DNA of 64,000 bases from Egibacter rhizosphaerae (GCF_004322855.1 NZ_CP036402.1:2976001-3040000); one strand, 5' to 3'; positions 16,929 to 25,687 are shown, counted from the first letter of the stretch. Numbers and translations: made by a program. The notes: a model not told the origin generated them from the letters alone.

Positions 16929-17138
16929 CTACTGCCGCACGTCGTAGCCCTGATCCTCGATGGTGCCGATGAGGCCGGCCCGGTCGATGGTCTCGGGGTC
17001 GAAGTCCACGGTCACGCTGCGGGCGTCGACGTCGACCTCGGCGCGCAGGACCCCGTCGAGGGGCTGCAGGGCGCCCTCGATGGAACTCTTGCAGTGGCCG
17101 CAGTGGATCTCCGGGACGGTGATCTGCTCGGTGATCAT
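16929..17138 (-). CDS. heavy-metal-associated domain protein, CopZ-like copper chaperone
   Basis: This 69-aa protein is a single HMA (ferredoxin-like) domain with the metal-binding H-C-G-H-C motif (C13 and C16) and the usual G-V-x-x-x-x-V-D-x-x segment. Such chaperones carry Cu(I) to P-type ATPases in the cytosol. No copA or csoR lies next to it. The ATG at 17138 is chosen because GGAGG sits 5-6 nt upstream. An in-frame TTG at 17150 overlaps that Shine-Dalgarno and is unlikely. Confidence 0.88.
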   Translation of the reverse strand: MITEQITVPEIHCGHCKSSIEGALQPLDGVLRAEVDVDARSVTVDFDPETIDRAGLIGTIEDQGYDVRQ

Positions 17139-17287
17139 CGTGTCCTCCAAGTGGTGTTCGGGCTCGAGGAACGGGCCAACGGGCGGGTTCGGCTCGCCAG
17201 TGTAACGCTACCCCCCTACCCTATATCCGTCCCGCGGGTGGCACCCCCGAACCCCGCGTCCGATGGAACGAATAGCGAGGGCCCCTT

Positions 17288-17293
17288 TACGAT
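17288..17293 (+). promoter_or_regulatory. -10-like box of a probable leaderless promoter (molybdopterin hydroxylase gene)
   Basis: TACGAT followed by 8 nt and the ATG at 17302. The box, spacing and most of the spacer (CCGT..TC) are the same as in front of cofD at 23531. Confidence 0.45.
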
Positions 17294-17301
17294 CCGTCGT
17301 C

Positions 17302-19626
17302 ATGGAATCCTCATCGAGTCTCGCAGGCAGCGGCAACGTTCCCGGTGACGGTCGGGTTCCGGGAGCGGGTGCGGCGCCGCGTCGCGAGGACGCGCGCTTC
17401 ATCACCGGTCGGGCTCGTTACGTCGAGAACCTCGACGTCCCCGGCGCCGGGTGGGCGCAGTTCGTGCGGTCGCCCGTCGCCCATGCGCGGCTCGGGGAGA
17501 TCGACACGGCGGAGGCCGCTGCCATGCCGGGCGTGCTCGCGGTCCACCACGCAGGTGACCTCGACCTGCCCGACCTACCGGCGCCCGACGGCCTGACCAC
17601 GCTCGATCGCCCGGTACTGGCCCGCGACGTGGTCCGGTTCGTCGGCGAGGCGGTGGCCATCGTGGTCGCGGAGAGCCGCGCTGCCGCCGAGGACGCCGCC
17701 GAGCTCGTGATGGTCGACTACGAACCGCTGGAGTCGGTGACCGATCCCGAGGACGCGCTGGCCGAGGACGCGCCGGTGTTGTTCCCGGGGCACGGCACCA
17801 ACCTCGTCGTTGAACGCGACGACGGCGATGAGGACCCGCTCGCCGACGCCGAGCTCGTCGTCGAGGGGCGCTTCGAGAACCAGCGTGTCGCCGCCGTGCC
17901 GCTGGAGCCGAATGCCGCGCTCGTGGTGCCCGAGGGCGACGGGCTGACCGCCTGGGTGTCGACGCAGGTGCCGTTCCGTATCCGCGACCAACTCGCCGAC
18001 GCGGTCGGTCTCGACCGCGAGAAAGTCGCGGTGGTCGCACCGGACGTCGGCGGCGGTTTCGGGGCGAAGCTGCTCTGCTACCCGGAGTACGTCGCGGTCG
18101 CGGCCGTCGCTCGCCGGCTGGGGCGTCCGGTGCGCTGGGTGGAGGGTCGGTCCGAGTCGATGTCGGCGATGGCCCACGGACGAGGGCACATCCAGCACGT
18201 CCGCGTCGGCGCGCGCCGCGACGGGACCCTGACCGGGTTCGCGATCGACGTGGTCACCGACGCGGGGGCGTACCCCACGCTGTCGGGCCTGCGCATGCCC
18301 GGTCGGAGCTACCTCATGGCCTGCGGCCCGTACCGCGTGCCGCGCGTCGGCTTCCGAGCGCGAACCGTCGCGACGACGACCACGCCGATCGCGGCCTACC
18401 GCGGGGCGGGCCGGCCGGAGGCCACGGCGCTCGTCGAGCGCGCCGTCGACCTCGTCGCGGCCGAGCTCGGCCTCGACCCCGCCGAGGTGCGCCGCCGCAA
18501 CCTCCTCCCCCCCGAGGCCTTCCCCCACGAGACGGCCACCGGTGCCACGTACGACGGCGGCGACTATCCCGGGGTGCTCGAGCAGGCGCTTCACCGGGTC
18601 GACTACGAGGCGCTGCGGCGCGAGCAGGCCGAGCGCCGCGCTGCGGGCGACCGTGCGCTGCTCGGCATCGGGCTGTCCACCTACGTCGAGGTGACCGGCT
18701 CGGTGGGGGACGAGTTCGCCGACGTCGAGGTCACCCCCGACGAGATCGTCGTGCGGATCGGCGTCTCCCCCCACGGACAGGGGCACGAGACGGCGTTCGC
18801 GCAGGTCGTCAGCGGGCTGTTCGGTGTCTCCCCCGGCGACGTGCGGGTCGTGCACTCCGACACCCGTGAGGTGGGCTCCGGCAAGGGGACGATGGGGTCG
18901 CGGTCGCTGCAGATCGGCGGCTCGGCGGCGGTGCAGTCGGCGCGTTCGGTCGTCGCGCGGGCCCGGCGCCTCGTCGCCCACCTGCGCGAGGCCTCGGTGG
19001 ACGACGTCGAGCTCGACGGCACCGGCGGATTGTGGGTGCGCGGCTCGCCGGAGACGCGCATCGGGTGGTTCGAGCTCGCGGAACTGGCGGCGGACCCCGA
19101 CCGGTTGCCGGCGGGGACCGAGCCGGGGCTGCGCGCTGCGGAGACGTTCACCCAGGAGCGCCCCACGTACCCGTCGGGGACCCACGTCGCGGTCGTCGAG
19201 GTGGACGCCGACACCGGATTCGTGTCGTTGCGGCAGTTCCTGGCCGCCGACGACGCCGGACGGGTGCTCAACCCGCTGCTCGCGGAAGGGCAACGCCACG
19301 GTGGCCTCGCCCAGGGCATCGCCCAGGCGCTGTTCGAGGAGCTGCCGTACGACGAGGACGGAAACCCCTTGGCCGCGAACCTCATCAACTACCTGGTGCC
19401 CGGCGCCCCCGACCTGCCGGACTTCGACCTGCTGACCCCCGAGACCCCCACCGACCTCAACCCGCTCGGCGCCCGGGGGGTGGGGGAGGCCACGACGATC
19501 GGCTCGCCCCCGGCGGTGCAGAACGCCGCCGTCGACGCGCTCGCCCACCTCGGCGTGCGCCACGTCGACCTCCCCCTCACCCCGCAGCGGGTCTGGCGGG
19601 CCCTGCGCGAGGCCACGACGGCCTAG
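17302..19626 (+). CDS. xanthine dehydrogenase family protein, molybdopterin-binding subunit (form II)
   Basis: The 774-aa protein is the large molybdenum-cofactor subunit of the xanthine oxidase family. It has an N-terminal aldehyde-oxidase a/b-hammerhead domain with R-R-E-D-A-R-F-I-T-G-R and Mo-cofactor motifs V-G-G-G-F-G-A-K. The active-site loop reads A-Y-R-G-A-G-R (about residues 365-371), with the catalytic glutamate in G-V-G-E-A near residue 729. The loop is the form II type and lacks the A-Y-R-C-S-F-R of true aerobic CO dehydrogenase CoxL, so CO oxidation should not be inferred. The medium (FAD) and small (2Fe-2S) subunits are not adjacent. The ATG at 17302 has no Shine-Dalgarno; an in-frame ATG at 17263 is less likely. 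Confidence 0.88.
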   Translation: MESSSSLAGSGNVPGDGRVPGAGAAPRREDARFITGRARYVENLDVPGAGWAQFVRSPVAHARLGEIDTAEAAAMPGVLAVHHAGDLDLPDLPAPDGLTTLDRPVLARDVVRFVGEAVAIVVAESRAAAEDAAELVMVDYEPLESVTDPEDALAEDAPVLFPGHGTNLVVERDDGDEDPLADAELVVEGRFENQRVAAVPLEPNAALVVPEGDGLTAWVSTQVPFRIRDQLADAVGLDREKVAVVAPDVGGGFGAKLLCYPEYVAVAAVARRLGRPVRWVEGRSESMSAMAHGRGHIQHVRVGARRDGTLTGFAIDVVTDAGAYPTLSGLRMPGRSYLMACGPYRVPRVGFRARTVATTTTPIAAYRGAGRPEATALVERAVDLVAAELGLDPAEVRRRNLLPPEAFPHETATGATYDGGDYPGVLEQALHRVDYEALRREQAERRAAGDRALLGIGLSTYVEVTGSVGDEFADVEVTPDEIVVRIGVSPHGQGHETAFAQVVSGLFGVSPGDVRVVHSDTREVGSGKGTMGSRSLQIGGSAAVQSARSVVARARRLVAHLREASVDDVELDGTGGLWVRGSPETRIGWFELAELAADPDRLPAGTEPGLRAAETFTQERPTYPSGTHVAVVEVDADTGFVSLRQFLAADDAGRVLNPLLAEGQRHGGLAQGIAQALFEELPYDEDGNPLAANLINYLVPGAPDLPDFDLLTPETPTDLNPLGARGVGEATTIGSPPAVQNAAVDALAHLGVRHVDLPLTPQRVWRALREATTA

Positions 19627-20505
19627 CTACGCGGTGGCGTGCGCCGGCCCGTGACGGGAGCGGACGAGCAGGCTCTGACTGCCGGCGCCCACGACCCCCT
19701 GCCGGTCGGCGATCGTCGTGCGGGCCAGCCCGATCCCTCCGGGGCCGACCGTCGTGCGGGCGTCGATCGCGACCCACTCGCCACGGGGCGCGCGGTGCAG
19801 CGCGACGGTGAGGTCGGGGTTGACGTACGTGTGGGTGGCGAAGTCGACCGCCCCGCTGATCCCGTTGCCGCAGTCGCCGGCGACGAGCGCGCGTTGCAGC
19901 GGCGAGGGCTCCTCGTCGGCGATCACCGGCACGCGCAACCGGAACCACGCGGTGGCGGGTCCGCTCGCGACCCACTCGCCGCGGGTGAATCGCACGTCGA
20001 CGGCGTCGACGAACCCCGTGCCCGCCATGGGGTAGAAGGGCTGCTCCGCGCCCTCCTCGGGCGGTGGCGGAGGCGGGTCCTCGACGGTCGGCGCGTCCCC
20101 GTCCTCGGTGCGCAGCACCCACGCGTGGGCGCGGGCGACCTCGGCCGGGCCGTCCCCCTCGGACGCCTCGACGCGGGCGAGCGCCCACGCCGCCCGCCGT
20201 CCCGGGCGAGGCACCTCGGCCGAGACGGTCAGCGCCCCGATGGGCACCGGCCGCAGGAGCTCGACGGCGATCCGCGCCACGAGCCCGTCCACCTCGGTGG
20301 TCGCTCGCTCGATCGCGCCGCCGAGCAGCGCGGCGACCGGCCCGCCGTGCTGGGCCTCGCCCCACGGGCCCCGCGTCAGCTCGGTGGCTCGCACCCGCCG
20401 CGCCGCACCGGCGGCCGTCCGGTCGGCCTCCGCCGTGGCGGCTCGCGCCGGCTCCGGGTCGCTCGGTCGCCCCCACGGGCCGTCGGGTTCGTAGAACGCG
20501 GTCAC
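19627..20505 (-). CDS. thioesterase family protein (double hotdog, acyl-CoA thioesterase-like)
   Basis: This 292-aa protein has the two-hotdog layout of TesB-like proteins, with an N-terminal R-G-P-W-G-E-A-Q-H-G-G-P motif typical of the actinobacterial thioesterase-like superfamily and a C-terminal segment with P-D-L-T-V-A-L-H. It would hydrolyse an acyl-CoA, with unknown specificity. The GTG start at 20505 overlaps the fbiC stop by 4 nt (GTGA), so it is probably translationally coupled to fbiC. No link between F420 synthesis and thioester hydrolysis is known to me, and the pairing may be positional. The 3' end is convergent and adjacent to the molybdopterin hydroxylase gene. Confidence 0.8.
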   Translation of the reverse strand: MTAFYEPDGPWGRPSDPEPARAATAEADRTAAGAARRVRATELTRGPWGEAQHGGPVAALLGGAIERATTEVDGLVARIAVELLRPVPIGALTVSAEVPRPGRRAAWALARVEASEGDGPAEVARAHAWVLRTEDGDAPTVEDPPPPPPEEGAEQPFYPMAGTGFVDAVDVRFTRGEWVASGPATAWFRLRVPVIADEEPSPLQRALVAGDCGNGISGAVDFATHTYVNPDLTVALHRAPRGEWVAIDARTTVGPGGIGLARTTIADRQGVVGAGSQSLLVRSRHGPAHATA

Positions 20506-23084
20506 AGCGCGCTGGCGTGGGCCGTGTCGGCGAGCCGGTAGTCGGTCAGCCGCTCGGCCACTGGGCGCCCGGCGGCGGCCCCGATCGCCCGTAGCTGCTC
20601 GGGCGTCTGCTCCGTCCCGTGGTCGGCGCCGGCCATGCGGCTGATGGTCTCCTCCATGAGCGTGCCCCCGAGGTCGTTGCAGCCGGCTCGCAGGAGCTCG
20701 GCCGCGGCGTCGGTGCCGAGCTTCACCCACGAGAGCTGCACGTTGTCGATGGCGCCTTGCAGCACCAGCCGCGCGACCGCGTGCACCCGCAGGCTCTCCA
20801 GCCAGGTGGGACCGGGACGGGCGAGCCCGGCGAGGTAGATCGGCGCCTGCTGGTGGACGAACGGCAGCGGGACGAACTCGGTGAACCCCGCGGGACGGTC
20901 GGCGCCCTCGAGCTGCAGCCGCCGGAGCAGGTGCAGGTGGGCGGCCCAGTGCTCGGGCGCGTCGACGTGGCCGAACATCATCGTCGACGTCGACGGGATG
21001 CCCAGCTCGTGGGCGGTGGTGACCACCTCGATCCACGCGTCGGCGGGCAGCTTGCCCTTGGTGAGCACCCAGCGGACGTCGTCGTCGAGGATCTCCGCCG
21101 CGGTGCCGGGGATCGAGTCGAGGCCGTGCGCCCGCGCCTCGGTGAGCCACTCGCGGATCGAGATCCCCAGGCGGGTGGCCCCGTTGACGACCTCCATCGG
21201 GCTGAACGCGTGGATGTGCAGCTCGGGCGTGCGCGCACGGATCGCGTCGAGGATCGTGAAGTACGCGTCACCGCCGAGGTCGGGGTGGATCCCGCCCTGC
21301 AGGCACACCTCGGTCGCGCCGCGGGCCTGCGCCTCCTCCGCTCGGTCGGCGACCTGCTCCAGCGACAGCTCGTAGGCGTCGGGGTCGTCACGACGCTGGG
21401 CGAACGCGCAGAAGCGGCAGCCCGTGTAGCAGATGTTGGTGAAGTTGATGTTGCGGTTGACGACGTAGGTGACCGTGTCGCCGACCAGCGCCGCGCGGAC
21501 CGCGTCGGCGGTGCGGGTGAGGGCGGCGAGGTCGTCGCCGCTGGTCTCGAGCAGCACCTGCGCCTCGGCCTCGGTGGGCGGGGTGCCGTCCTCGGCGCGT
21601 CGCAGGATCGCGCCCACCTCGGCGCTGGCGGTGCCCCCGTTCCGTGGGGCGGCGCCGGTGCGCGGGCCGACGACTTGGCCATCGTCCTCGCGTAGCCGGG
21701 CGGTGGTGGTGCTCGCGGCGATCGCCGCACTGTCGCCGTACACGTCCTCGGCGTCCTGTCGCAGGGTCGCCTCGCCCCGGGCGTGCGCGGTCACCCCCTC
21801 GCCGGCGGAGGCGTCGCGCCAACGGGCGTCGTCGCCCGAGCCGCGGCCCAGCGGGTCGTCCATCGGGTCGGGGTCCTGCCACGGCATCGGCTCCGGGCGC
21901 GCGCCGGGGCGGGCGAGGCCGTGCTCGTCGGCGAGCGCCTGCACGACCGGGCGCATCCGGCCCGCCAGCCAGGGGTCGGGTCGGCGGACGTACTCGGGGC
22001 GGACGGCCAGCCGCTCGACCAGCCGTTTGCCGGTGCCGGTGATCTCCGCCTCCAGCGCGTCGAGCTCGGGCCATGCGTGCTGCGGGTTGACGTGGTCGAT
22101 CGTGACCGGGGAGACGCCGCCGAGGTCGTCCGCCCCGGCCGCCACGAGGCCGGCGACCTCGCCCGGCGAGAGGTTCGGGGGCGCCTGCACGCTCACCTTG
22201 ACCGGCAGCAGCAGGCGCGCGACGGCGAGCGCGGCCCGCAGCTCGTCGTGGTCGGGCTCGGGGTGATCGGCCATGTGGGTCCGCGGCTTCGCCCGGAAGT
22301 TCTGGACGATCACCTCCTGCAGGTGGCCGTAGCGCTTGGCGGTCGCCGCGAGCGCGAGCAGCGCGTCGGCGCGCTCGTGCTCGTCCTCGCCGATGCCGAC
22401 GAGGATCCCGCTGGTGAACGGCACGCTCGCCCGCCCCGCGTCCTCGAGCACCTTCAGGCGGACCTCGGGGGTCTTGGTCGTCCGTGCGCCGTAGTGCGCG
22501 CCGCCCTGCTCCAGCAACCTCGGGCTGGTCGACTCGAGCATCATCCCCATCGAGCCCGAGACCTGCTTCAGCGTCTGCAGTTCGGTCCACGACAGCACGC
22601 CGGGGTTGAGGTGCGGGATCAGCCCGGTCTCCTCGATCACCGCGATCGAGACCGCGCGCAGGTACTCCAGCGTGGTCTCGTAACCCCGCGCGGCGAGCCA
22701 GTCGCGGGCGGCGTCGTAGCGCTCCTCCGGCGCGTCGCCGAGGGTGAACAGCGCCTCCTTGCAGCCGGCCTCGCGGCCGCGGGCGGCGATCTCGGTGACC
22801 TGCTCGGGGGTGAGGAACGCCGCCTCCCCCTCACGGGGCGGGTGCGCGAACGTGCAGTAGCCGCAGGCGTCACGGCAGAGGTGGGTGAGCGGGACGAACA
22901 CGTTGCGCGAGTAGGTCACCACCTCCCCGAACGCCTGGTCGCGCACCCGAGCGGCCGTGGCGCAGAGCCGTTCGAGCGCCTCCCCGCGGGCGGTGAGCAG
23001 CCAGGCCGCCTCGTCCGCGGACAGGGTCTTGCCGGCATCGGCCCTGGCGAGCGCGCGTCGCAGACCATGGGGCAGATCGGTCAT
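20502..23084 (-). CDS. fbiC: FO synthase, CofG-CofH fusion (FbiC)
   Basis: FO synthase makes the deazaflavin chromophore of coenzyme F420 from tyrosine and 5-amino-6-ribitylaminouracil. The 860-aa protein contains two radical-SAM halves. The CofG half has C-R-D-A-C-G-Y-C (cysteines 70, 74 and 77). The CofH half has I-C-Y-T-G-C-R-F-C near residue 555. A low-complexity Asp/Arg/Ala linker joins them around residues 395-480. Fusion is typical of actinobacteria. The ATG at 23084 is chosen over the GTG at 23087 because AGGAGG lies at optimal distance. The gene is divergent from cofD-cofE, across a 460-bp gap with unusual repeats. The downstream thioesterase overlaps its stop. Confidence 0.97.
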   Translation of the reverse strand: MTDLPHGLRRALARADAGKTLSADEAAWLLTARGEALERLCATAARVRDQAFGEVVTYSRNVFVPLTHLCRDACGYCTFAHPPREGEAAFLTPEQVTEIAARGREAGCKEALFTLGDAPEERYDAARDWLAARGYETTLEYLRAVSIAVIEETGLIPHLNPGVLSWTELQTLKQVSGSMGMMLESTSPRLLEQGGAHYGARTTKTPEVRLKVLEDAGRASVPFTSGILVGIGEDEHERADALLALAATAKRYGHLQEVIVQNFRAKPRTHMADHPEPDHDELRAALAVARLLLPVKVSVQAPPNLSPGEVAGLVAAGADDLGGVSPVTIDHVNPQHAWPELDALEAEITGTGKRLVERLAVRPEYVRRPDPWLAGRMRPVVQALADEHGLARPGARPEPMPWQDPDPMDDPLGRGSGDDARWRDASAGEGVTAHARGEATLRQDAEDVYGDSAAIAASTTTARLREDDGQVVGPRTGAAPRNGGTASAEVGAILRRAEDGTPPTEAEAQVLLETSGDDLAALTRTADAVRAALVGDTVTYVVNRNINFTNICYTGCRFCAFAQRRDDPDAYELSLEQVADRAEEAQARGATEVCLQGGIHPDLGGDAYFTILDAIRARTPELHIHAFSPMEVVNGATRLGISIREWLTEARAHGLDSIPGTAAEILDDDVRWVLTKGKLPADAWIEVVTTAHELGIPSTSTMMFGHVDAPEHWAAHLHLLRRLQLEGADRPAGFTEFVPLPFVHQQAPIYLAGLARPGPTWLESLRVHAVARLVLQGAIDNVQLSWVKLGTDAAAELLRAGCNDLGGTLMEETISRMAGADHGTEQTPEQLRAIGAAAGRPVAERLTDYRLADTAHASAL

Positions 23085-23191
23085 CACAGATCCTCCTCGG
23101 GTCGGCCGTGTTCAGGCCGCTGGGGGTCGAGCGGTCGGACCGTCGGCGGTGATCGTGCCACGAGTGCGGCAGGCGCGGGGCAGCGCCGTCC

Positions 23192-23301
23192 GGCTCGGCG
23201 CTCGGCCCGCCGCTCGGGCCCGCTGTCCGGCTCGGCGATCTGACTCGGCGCTCGGGCTCGCCGCCCAGGTTCGGCGTTCGGGTTCGGCGTCGGGTTCGGC
23301 G
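23192..23301. repeat. degenerate GGYTCGGCG repeat tract
   Basis: The 9-mer GGCTCGGCG or GGTTCGGCG occurs at 23192, 23229, 23268, 23281 and 23293, with further near-copies between them. The last three are 12-13 bp apart. The tract precedes the inverted repeats in the fbiC-cofD gap. Confidence 0.55.
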
Positions 23302-23310
23302 CGAGCTGTC

Positions 23311-23506
23311 GGCGAGGTGTGGACACGAGCGCTGGCGGAGGCTGCCATCGTGTCCACACCGCCGCCGGCTGCGGCACAGAACCGGCGAGGTGTGGACACG
23401 AGCGCCGGTGCGGGCTGATGGTTGCGTCCAGAGCTGGTCGTTGGCGACTGGTGGCGCCGGGCGGTGTGGACAAGACCGGCGGTTAGCTGAGCCGGTCCTG
23501 TCCACA
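23311..23506. repeat. inverted/direct repeat cluster with five DnaA-box-like 9-mers in the fbiC-cofD gap
   Basis: The 460-bp gap (23085-23544) has no credible gene. It contains NTGTCCACA-type 9-mers on both strands at 23318-23326 (-), 23350-23358 (+), 23391-23399 (-), 23465-23473 (-) and 23498-23506 (+). The fourth is an exact TTGTCCACA, the actinobacterial DnaA-box consensus. They sit in larger structures. A 22-bp direct repeat occurs at 23311-23332 and 23384-23405. A 13-bp inverted repeat pairs 23316-23328 with 23348-23360. A 16-bp inverted repeat (TGTGGACAAGACCGGC arm, one mismatch, 10-nt loop) pairs 23465-23480 with 23491-23506. The last hairpin ends 24 bp before the cofD -10 box. Confidence 0.75.
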
Positions 23507-23530
23507 GCGCGGACCGCTGTGGCTGCGCGC

Positions 23531-23536
23531 TACGAT
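23531..23536 (+). promoter_or_regulatory. -10-like box of a probable leaderless promoter (cofD)
   Basis: TACGAT followed by 8 nt and the ATG at 23545. No Shine-Dalgarno is visible. The same arrangement precedes the gene at 17302. Confidence 0.45.
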
Positions 23537-23544
23537 CCGTGCTC

Positions 23545-24492
23545 ATGACCGAACGGGACATCGTGGCGTTGGCGGGTGGCGTCGGGGCTGCGCGCTTCCT
23601 GCGCGGCTTGGTCCACGTCGTCGAGCCCAGCCGTCTGGTCGTCGTCGGCAACACCGGCGACGACTTGGTGCGCCACGGGCTGCACGTCAGCCCGGACCTC
23701 GACACCGTCGTCTACACGCTCGGGGGAGGGATTCATCCCGAACAGGGCTGGGGCCGGGCGGACGAGCGGTTCACGGTCGCCACGGAGCTCGCCGAGCGCT
23801 ACGGACGCTCCGACTGGTTCACGCTGGGCGATCGCGATCTCGCGACCCACCTCGTGCGCAACGACGTCCTGCGCGCGGGCGGGACCCTCGCGCAGGCCAC
23901 GGCGGAGATCGCGCGCGCCTGGGGCCTCGAGTTCCGGCTGCTGCCCATGACCGACGACCCGGTCGAGACCCGGATCACGACCACCGACGGGCGCGACCTG
24001 CACTTCCAGGAGTGGTGGGTCGGCGAGCGCGCCGCCGGCGAGGTCGCCGACGTGCGTCTCGAGGGGGCGTCGCGCGCACGGCCGGCCCCCGGGGTCCTCG
24101 AGGCGATCGGCAGCGCCGACGCGGTCGTGCTGTGCCCCTCGAACCCCGTCGTCTCGCTCGGGACGATCCTCTCGGTGCCGGGGATCTCCGAGGCCCTGCG
24201 CGACGCTCCTGTGGTCGGGGTGAGCCCCATCGTCGGCGGGCAAGTGGTGCGGGGCATGGCCGATCGGCTCCTGCCGGCCGTGGGACGGGAGACCTCGGCC
24301 TCGGCGGTCGCCGAGATGTACGCCGATCTGCTCGACGCGTGGGTCCTCGACCATGCGGATGCCTTGCTGGCCGAGCGGGTCGAGGCGCTCGGGGTCCGCG
24401 TGGCCGTGACCGACACGATCATGCGGGACCGCGACACCACGGCCGCGCTCGCCCGCGTGGCGTTGGACCAACTGGCTGAGGAGCGAGCGTGA
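23545..24492 (+). CDS. cofD: 2-phospho-L-lactate transferase (CofD/FbiA)
   Basis: CofD transfers the activated phospholactate or phosphoenolpyruvate moiety to FO, giving F420-0 or dehydro-F420-0. The 315-aa protein starts with A-L-A-G-G-V-G-A-A-R-F-L and V-G-N-T-G-D-D, the family's nucleotide-binding motifs, and has P-S-N-P-V-V-S-L-G-T-I-L in the C-terminal half. The ATG at 23545 appears leaderless; a GTG at 23539 is the in-frame alternative. It overlaps cofE by 4 nt (GTGA), so the two are coupled. The guanylyltransferase that supplies the activated donor (CofC/FbiD) is not in this window. The promoter region is flanked by a hairpin containing DnaA-box-like sequences. Confidence 0.96.
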   Translation: MTERDIVALAGGVGAARFLRGLVHVVEPSRLVVVGNTGDDLVRHGLHVSPDLDTVVYTLGGGIHPEQGWGRADERFTVATELAERYGRSDWFTLGDRDLATHLVRNDVLRAGGTLAQATAEIARAWGLEFRLLPMTDDPVETRITTTDGRDLHFQEWWVGERAAGEVADVRLEGASRARPAPGVLEAIGSADAVVLCPSNPVVSLGTILSVPGISEALRDAPVVGVSPIVGGQVVRGMADRLLPAVGRETSASAVAEMYADLLDAWVLDHADALLAERVEALGVRVAVTDTIMRDRDTTAALARVALDQLAEERA

Positions 24493-25598
24493 GCATCACG
24501 ATCGAGCCGGTGACCGGCCTGGGTGAGATCCAGCCCGGCGATGACCTCGCGGCGCTCGTCAGCGGCCGCGCCGAGATCGCCGATGGCGACGTCGTCGTGA
24601 TCGCCCAGAAGGTCGTCAGCAAGGCCGAGGGCGCCCTGGTGCCGCTCGGCGCCGAGGAGCCCGTCGCCGCGGCCCGCCGACGGCTCGCGCGGGAGCAGGC
24701 CGCGCGTGTGGTGGTGGACACTCCGGGTGTGCTGGTCGTCGAGACCGCCCACGGCCTCGTTTGCGCGAACGCGGGGATCGACAGCTCGAACGTGCCCGAC
24801 GGCTGGCTCGCCGTGCTGCCCAAGGACCCGGACGCCAGCGCGCGGGCGTTGCGGGCCGCCTTCCGCGATCAGGGGGTCGATGTCGGCGTGGTCGTGACCG
24901 ACACGTTCGGGCGGCCCTGGCGCCTCGGCCAGACCGACGTCGCGATCGGGGTCGCCGGCGTTCCGCCCCTGCGCGACGAACGGGGGGAGGTCGACCGCGA
25001 GGGTCGGCCGCTCGAGGTCACCGAGACCGCGCTGGCCGACGAGCTCGCGGGCGCGGCCGACCTCGTGCGGACCAAGAGCTCGGGCGTGCCGGTGGTGATC
25101 GTCCGCGGCCTCGACTGCGCGCTCTCGGACGAGGGCGAGGGGGCGGAGGCGTTGCGCCGACGCGCCACCGAGGACCTGTTCCCACGGGGACGCGGCATGC
25201 TGGCGGCTGCGCTGGCCGCGGAAGAGGGCCCGATTGCGCCGGGGACGGTCGAGGGGCACGGGCCGGTCGCCGAGCCGGGGACGGTCGGGGGGCACGGGTC
25301 GGTCGCCGAGCCGGGGGCGGTAATCGGGCCGGAGCAGCCTACCCCGCAGCCGGTCGCCGGGGAGCATCTCGCGATCGTCGGCGAGGTGGCCGCGCGCGCC
25401 GGCGCGGAGCTCGTGCCGGTCCGGACGGGGAACGCCGCGGCCGCGCCGACCGTTCGGCAGGTACGTGGGGACCGCGTCGCGGCAGGACTCGTCGTCGCCG
25501 CGCTGCTCGACCTCGGCTACGCCGCGCGTTGGCGCGACGTCGACGGCGTGCTCGTGGTCGAGGCCGGGGAGGAGCAGCCGGTCCGATCACCGGGGTGA
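24489..25598 (+). CDS. cofE: coenzyme F420-0:L-glutamate ligase (CofE) with an unusual C-terminal extension
   Basis: CofE adds gamma-linked glutamates to F420-0. Residues 1-240 form the ligase, with [20 protein letters not shown] and D-E-G-E-G-A-E motifs. Typical actinobacterial FbiB carries a C-terminal FMN nitroreductase-like domain of about 200 aa that reduces dehydro-F420-0. Here a 12-residue tandem repeat (36 bp x 2, 25241-25312) leads instead into a segment of only about 80 aa. That segment has no nitroreductase motif that I recognise and ends [11 protein letters not shown]. The reductase step must therefore be done elsewhere, or the donor must be phospholactate. GTG at 24489 overlaps the cofD stop. 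Confidence 0.93.
   Translation: MSITIEPVTGLGEIQPGDDLAALVSGRAEIADGDVVVIAQKVVSKAEGALVPLGAEEPVAAARRRLAREQAARVVVDTPGVLVVETAHGLVCANAGIDSSNVPDGWLAVLPKDPDASARALRAAFRDQGVDVGVVVTDTFGRPWRLGQTDVAIGVAGVPPLRDERGEVDREGRPLEVTETALADELAGAADLVRTKSSGVPVVIVRGLDCALSDEGEGAEALRRRATEDLFPRGRGMLAAALAAEEGPIAPGTVEGHGPVAEPGTVGGHGSVAEPGAVIGPEQPTPQPVAGEHLAIVGEVAARAGAELVPVRTGNAAAAPTVRQVRGDRVAAGLVVAALLDLGYAARWRDVDGVLVVEAGEEQPVRSPG
25241..25312 (+). repeat. 36-bp x 2 tandem repeat inside cofE
   Basis: Units at 25241-25276 and 25277-25312 differ at two positions and encode [12 protein letters not shown] and [13 protein letters not shown] partial third copy follows. The array sits at the junction between the ligase domain and the unexplained C-terminal segment. 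Confidence 0.8.
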
Positions 25599-25687
25599 CC
25601 GACGTGGCCGTGGCGGCGACCCGCGTGGCAGCCTTGTGCGTGGTGGCCGCGGCGCGGTGGCCGCCGGTCACGACGAGAGGACGGTAG

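Noticed and set aside
17208-17226. CsoR-type copper operator upstream of the copper chaperone
   Set aside because: TACCCCCCTACCC has the left half of such sites, but no GGGTA half on the right, so the palindrome is missing.
17302-19626. Aerobic carbon monoxide dehydrogenase large subunit (coxL)
   Set aside because: The active-site loop is A-Y-R-G-A-G-R (form II), not A-Y-R-C-S-F-R, and coxM/coxS are absent.
23311-23506. Chromosomal origin (oriC)
   Set aside because: There are DnaA-box-like sequences but no dnaA, dnaN, recF, gyrB or parAB nearby and no AT-rich unwinding region. It is kept only as a repeat/DnaA-box cluster.
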